From JARDZI01 sp041639705 (lineage in GTDB: Bacteria > Bacillota > Clostridia > Clostridiales > Caloramatoraceae): DNA of 14,815 nucleotides. The position numbers were made by a program, and so were the translations under genes. The notes below the pieces were generated by a model. The model did not search any database, was not told where the DNA came from, and saw only the letters and a program-made list of their open reading frames with translations. The stretch's first letter is position 1. Every line of letters starts with the position of its first letter. The stretch covers positions 1-14,815 of the forward strand of contig JBEQBT010000060.1 of NCBI GenBank assembly GCA_041639705.1, written 5' to 3'. Positions 13,192-14,815 of the stretch are shown piece after piece.

Positions 13192-14815
13192 ATGTCTGAT
13201 AAAAAATACAATGGGTTTTTACCTAAGTGGTCTGAGGATGCACCACCAAAAGATTCATACAGGTCAATATTAAAATGGGGTGCACCAAATGAGTTTAAGC
13301 ACCCAAATGCAAAGCTATATAATTATATGAAAAAGACCTTTAAAATGACTGATGAGGATTTCAAAACTCATCAAAAGATGGGACTAGAAAAGGTTTCATA
13401 CAATAGACCCATAGGTCTTACAAAGGAGCAGATAGAAACCTTCATAGGAATGATTGGCACTGAAAATGTAAATATGGATGATTATTCAAGACTTCAGATA
13501 GCATATGGTAAAACCATGATAGACCTTATGAGGCTTAGGGAAGGAATAGTTGAGAATGTACCAGATTTAGTACTTCATCCAAGGAACAGGGAGGATATTA
13601 TAAACATAGTTAAGTACTGCAACCAGGAAAAAATACCTCTATATATTTATGGTGGAGGCTCATCTGTTACACGTGGAGTAGAATGCGTTAAGGGTGGGGT
13701 GTCCCTTGATATGAGAGTCCATATGAAAAGGGTTATTAAGTTTAATGAAGAAAATCAGACAATAACAGTTGAAGCAGGAATGTCAGGTCCAGAGCTTGAA
13801 AAAACACTAAACGATGCAAAAACCCTATTTAATGCTAAAAGAGCATATACATGTGGACATTTTCCACAATCCTTTGAATATTCATCAGTTGGAGGATGGA
13901 TTGTTACAAGGGGAGCGGGACAAAATTCAACCTATTTTGGAAATATTAGAGATATGGTTATATGTCAAGAATATGTTACTCCTGTTGGAATAATAAAAAC
14001 AGATGAGTACCCGGCAACATCGACAGGTCCATCAATAGATGAAATAATGATGGGAAGCGAAGGAGCATTTGGGGTGCTAGTGACTGCAACCCTTAAGATA
14101 TTTAGATATATGCCTGAAAATCAAAGAAGATTCAGCTATATATTTAAAACCTGGGAGGATGGAAGAAACGCAGTTAGGGAAATAATGCAGGGACAGTTTG
14201 GATATCCATCTGTATTTAGACTATCTGATCCTGAGGAGACTGATTTAGCTCTTAAGCTCTATGGAGTTGAGGGGACGGTTATCGATAAAATGATGTCAGC
14301 AAGAGGATACAAACCTATGGAAAGGTGCCTGCTTCTTGGCCTCAACGATGGAGATGGGGATTTTACTAAACTAGTTAAAAGGAAGCTACACGAAATATGC
14401 AAGAAATATGGAGCAATGTATACAACAGGATATGTTACAAAGAGATGGGAAAAGGGAAGGTTTAAAGACCCATACATGAGAGAGGACCTGCAGGATTATG
14501 GTATTATGACAGATACACTAGAATGTGCAGTATCCTGGGATAAGATGAATGAAGTATATGAGGGTGTGAGAAATTATTGTCATAGTAGACCCAATACCAT
14601 ATGTACAACCCATATATCCCATTTTTACCCTCAGGGAGCAAACCTCTATTTCATATTTATAGCTAAAATAAACAAGATAGATGAATATCTTGATTACCAG
14701 TATGGAATTCTTGATAACATACAAAAATATGGTGCTGCAATGAGTCATCATCATGGAATAGGCAAAATGACAGCCCCCTGGCTTGAAGACCAAATAGGCA
14801 AAAATCAGATGGAGG
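13192..14815 (+). CDS. Alkyl-DHAP synthase/YgcU-like FAD enzyme (C-terminus beyond window)
   Basis: 541 codons are present with no stop before the window end. The opening FLPKWSEDA is AGPS-like. YGGGSSVTRG (153-162) is the FAD pyrophosphate loop of the VAO/FAD_binding_4 fold. YTCGHFPQSFEYSSVGGW (219-236) matches the AGPS stretch TGHEPDSLEFSTVGGW. MGSEGAFGVL closes the FAD domain. In the cap and C-terminal region, YMRED (R430), NLYF (Y486) and MSHHHGIGK (H519-521) align with the arginine, tyrosine and triple histidine of mammalian AGPS that shape the active site. AGPS swaps the acyl chain of acyl-DHAP for a fatty alcohol to make an ether, and E. coli YgcU is a closer bacterial relative of unknown role. 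Anaerobes with plasmalogens use a different route, so a catabolic reaction on an alkyl-DHAP-type ketone is considered here. A simple 2-hydroxy-acid dehydrogenase is the alternative. GAGGGGG precedes the ATG, 20 bases after the kinase stop. Confidence 0.85.
   Translation, partial: MSDKKYNGFLPKWSEDAPPKDSYRSILKWGAPNEFKHPNAKLYNYMKKTFKMTDEDFKTHQKMGLEKVSYNRPIGLTKEQIETFIGMIGTENVNMDDYSRLQIAYGKTMIDLMRLREGIVENVPDLVLHPRNREDIINIVKYCNQEKIPLYIYGGGSSVTRGVECVKGGVSLDMRVHMKRVIKFNEENQTITVEAGMSGPELEKTLNDAKTLFNAKRAYTCGHFPQSFEYSSVGGWIVTRGAGQNSTYFGNIRDMVICQEYVTPVGIIKTDEYPATSTGPSIDEIMMGSEGAFGVLVTATLKIFRYMPENQRRFSYIFKTWEDGRNAVREIMQGQFGYPSVFRLSDPEETDLALKLYGVEGTVIDKMMSARGYKPMERCLLLGLNDGDGDFTKLVKRKLHEICKKYGAMYTTGYVTKRWEKGRFKDPYMREDLQDYGIMTDTLECAVSWDKMNEVYEGVRNYCHSRPNTICTTHISHFYPQGANLYFIFIAKINKIDEYLDYQYGILDNIQKYGAAMSHHHGIGKMTAPWLEDQIGKNQME

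Noticed and set aside
14259..14793. Minus-strand frames inside the AGPS-like gene
   Set aside because: They are antisense to a continuous, strongly conserved coding frame, have no ribosome binding sites and show no family motif.
13192..14815. Plasmalogen or ether-lipid biosynthesis by an AGPS
   Set aside because: Anaerobic bacteria make plasmalogens by a reductive enzyme of a different family, and the neighbours (GntR regulator, kinase, dehydrogenase) point to catabolism. It is not excluded by experiment.
1..14815. CRISPR arrays, tRNA or rRNA genes, insertion sequences, phage or conjugation genes
   Set aside because: No regularly spaced repeats, tRNA cloverleaf sequences, rRNA-like conserved stretches, transposase motifs or terminal inverted repeats were seen on either strand.

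Overview
The window looks like chromosomal DNA from a low-GC, spore-forming anaerobic Firmicute, most likely Clostridium or a close relative. The evidence is an AT-rich genome, strong AGGAGG-type ribosome binding sites, many adjacent or overlapping genes, a soj/spo0J pair with a perfect parS site, and the sporulation gene yyaC. In Bacillus and Clostridium, soj-spo0J and yyaC lie close to the replication origin, so this is probably an origin-proximal region.

Layout. Positions 1-75 hold the possible tail of an upstream gene and its terminator. A half-size GDT1/UPF0016 membrane protein lies on the minus strand (84-353). parA and parB overlap by one base (443-2076), a perfect parS palindrome follows directly (2075-2096), then a DUF4446 gene and its terminator (2155-2688). 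A cluster of three hairpins (2702-2792) opens a non-coding stretch that runs to 3061. Next come a soluble hybrid histidine kinase/receiver (3062-4168), a small YkuS/UPF0180-like protein whose Shine-Dalgarno is buried in a stem-loop (4212-4496), yyaC on the minus strand (4559-5155), a CvpA-family membrane protein (5370-5981), and a selenium/sulfur-linked pair, yedF plus a DUF3343 protein (6186-7040).

The most interesting part starts at 7185. A GntR/UTRA regulator with its own promoter and terminator precedes a strong sigma-A-type promoter (7999-8027). A TATCCGGACA site sits at the expected transcription start, and a second copy (TATTCGGACA) lies just upstream of the first ribosome binding site. 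The tightly packed operon encodes: a GlpA-like FAD dehydrogenase with a BFD-type iron-sulfur tail and an unusual N-terminal BON-like domain; a second FAD/NAD-type oxidoreductase; a DUF1667 cysteine protein; an FGGY kinase with a glycerol-kinase-like QRD motif; and a flavoenzyme strongly resembling alkyl-dihydroxyacetone-phosphate synthase (AGPS) and E. coli YgcU, cut off by the window end.

My working hypothesis is that this is a regulated catabolic pathway for substituted glycerols, possibly 1-O-alkylglycerols from ether lipids. The kinase would phosphorylate the glycerol head, the GlpA/GlpB/DUF1667-like trio would oxidise the secondary alcohol to an alkyl-DHAP-type ketone, and the AGPS-like enzyme would exchange or cleave the ether. 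The gene families are visible in the sequence. The substrate and direction are inference. No transporter is visible inside the window.
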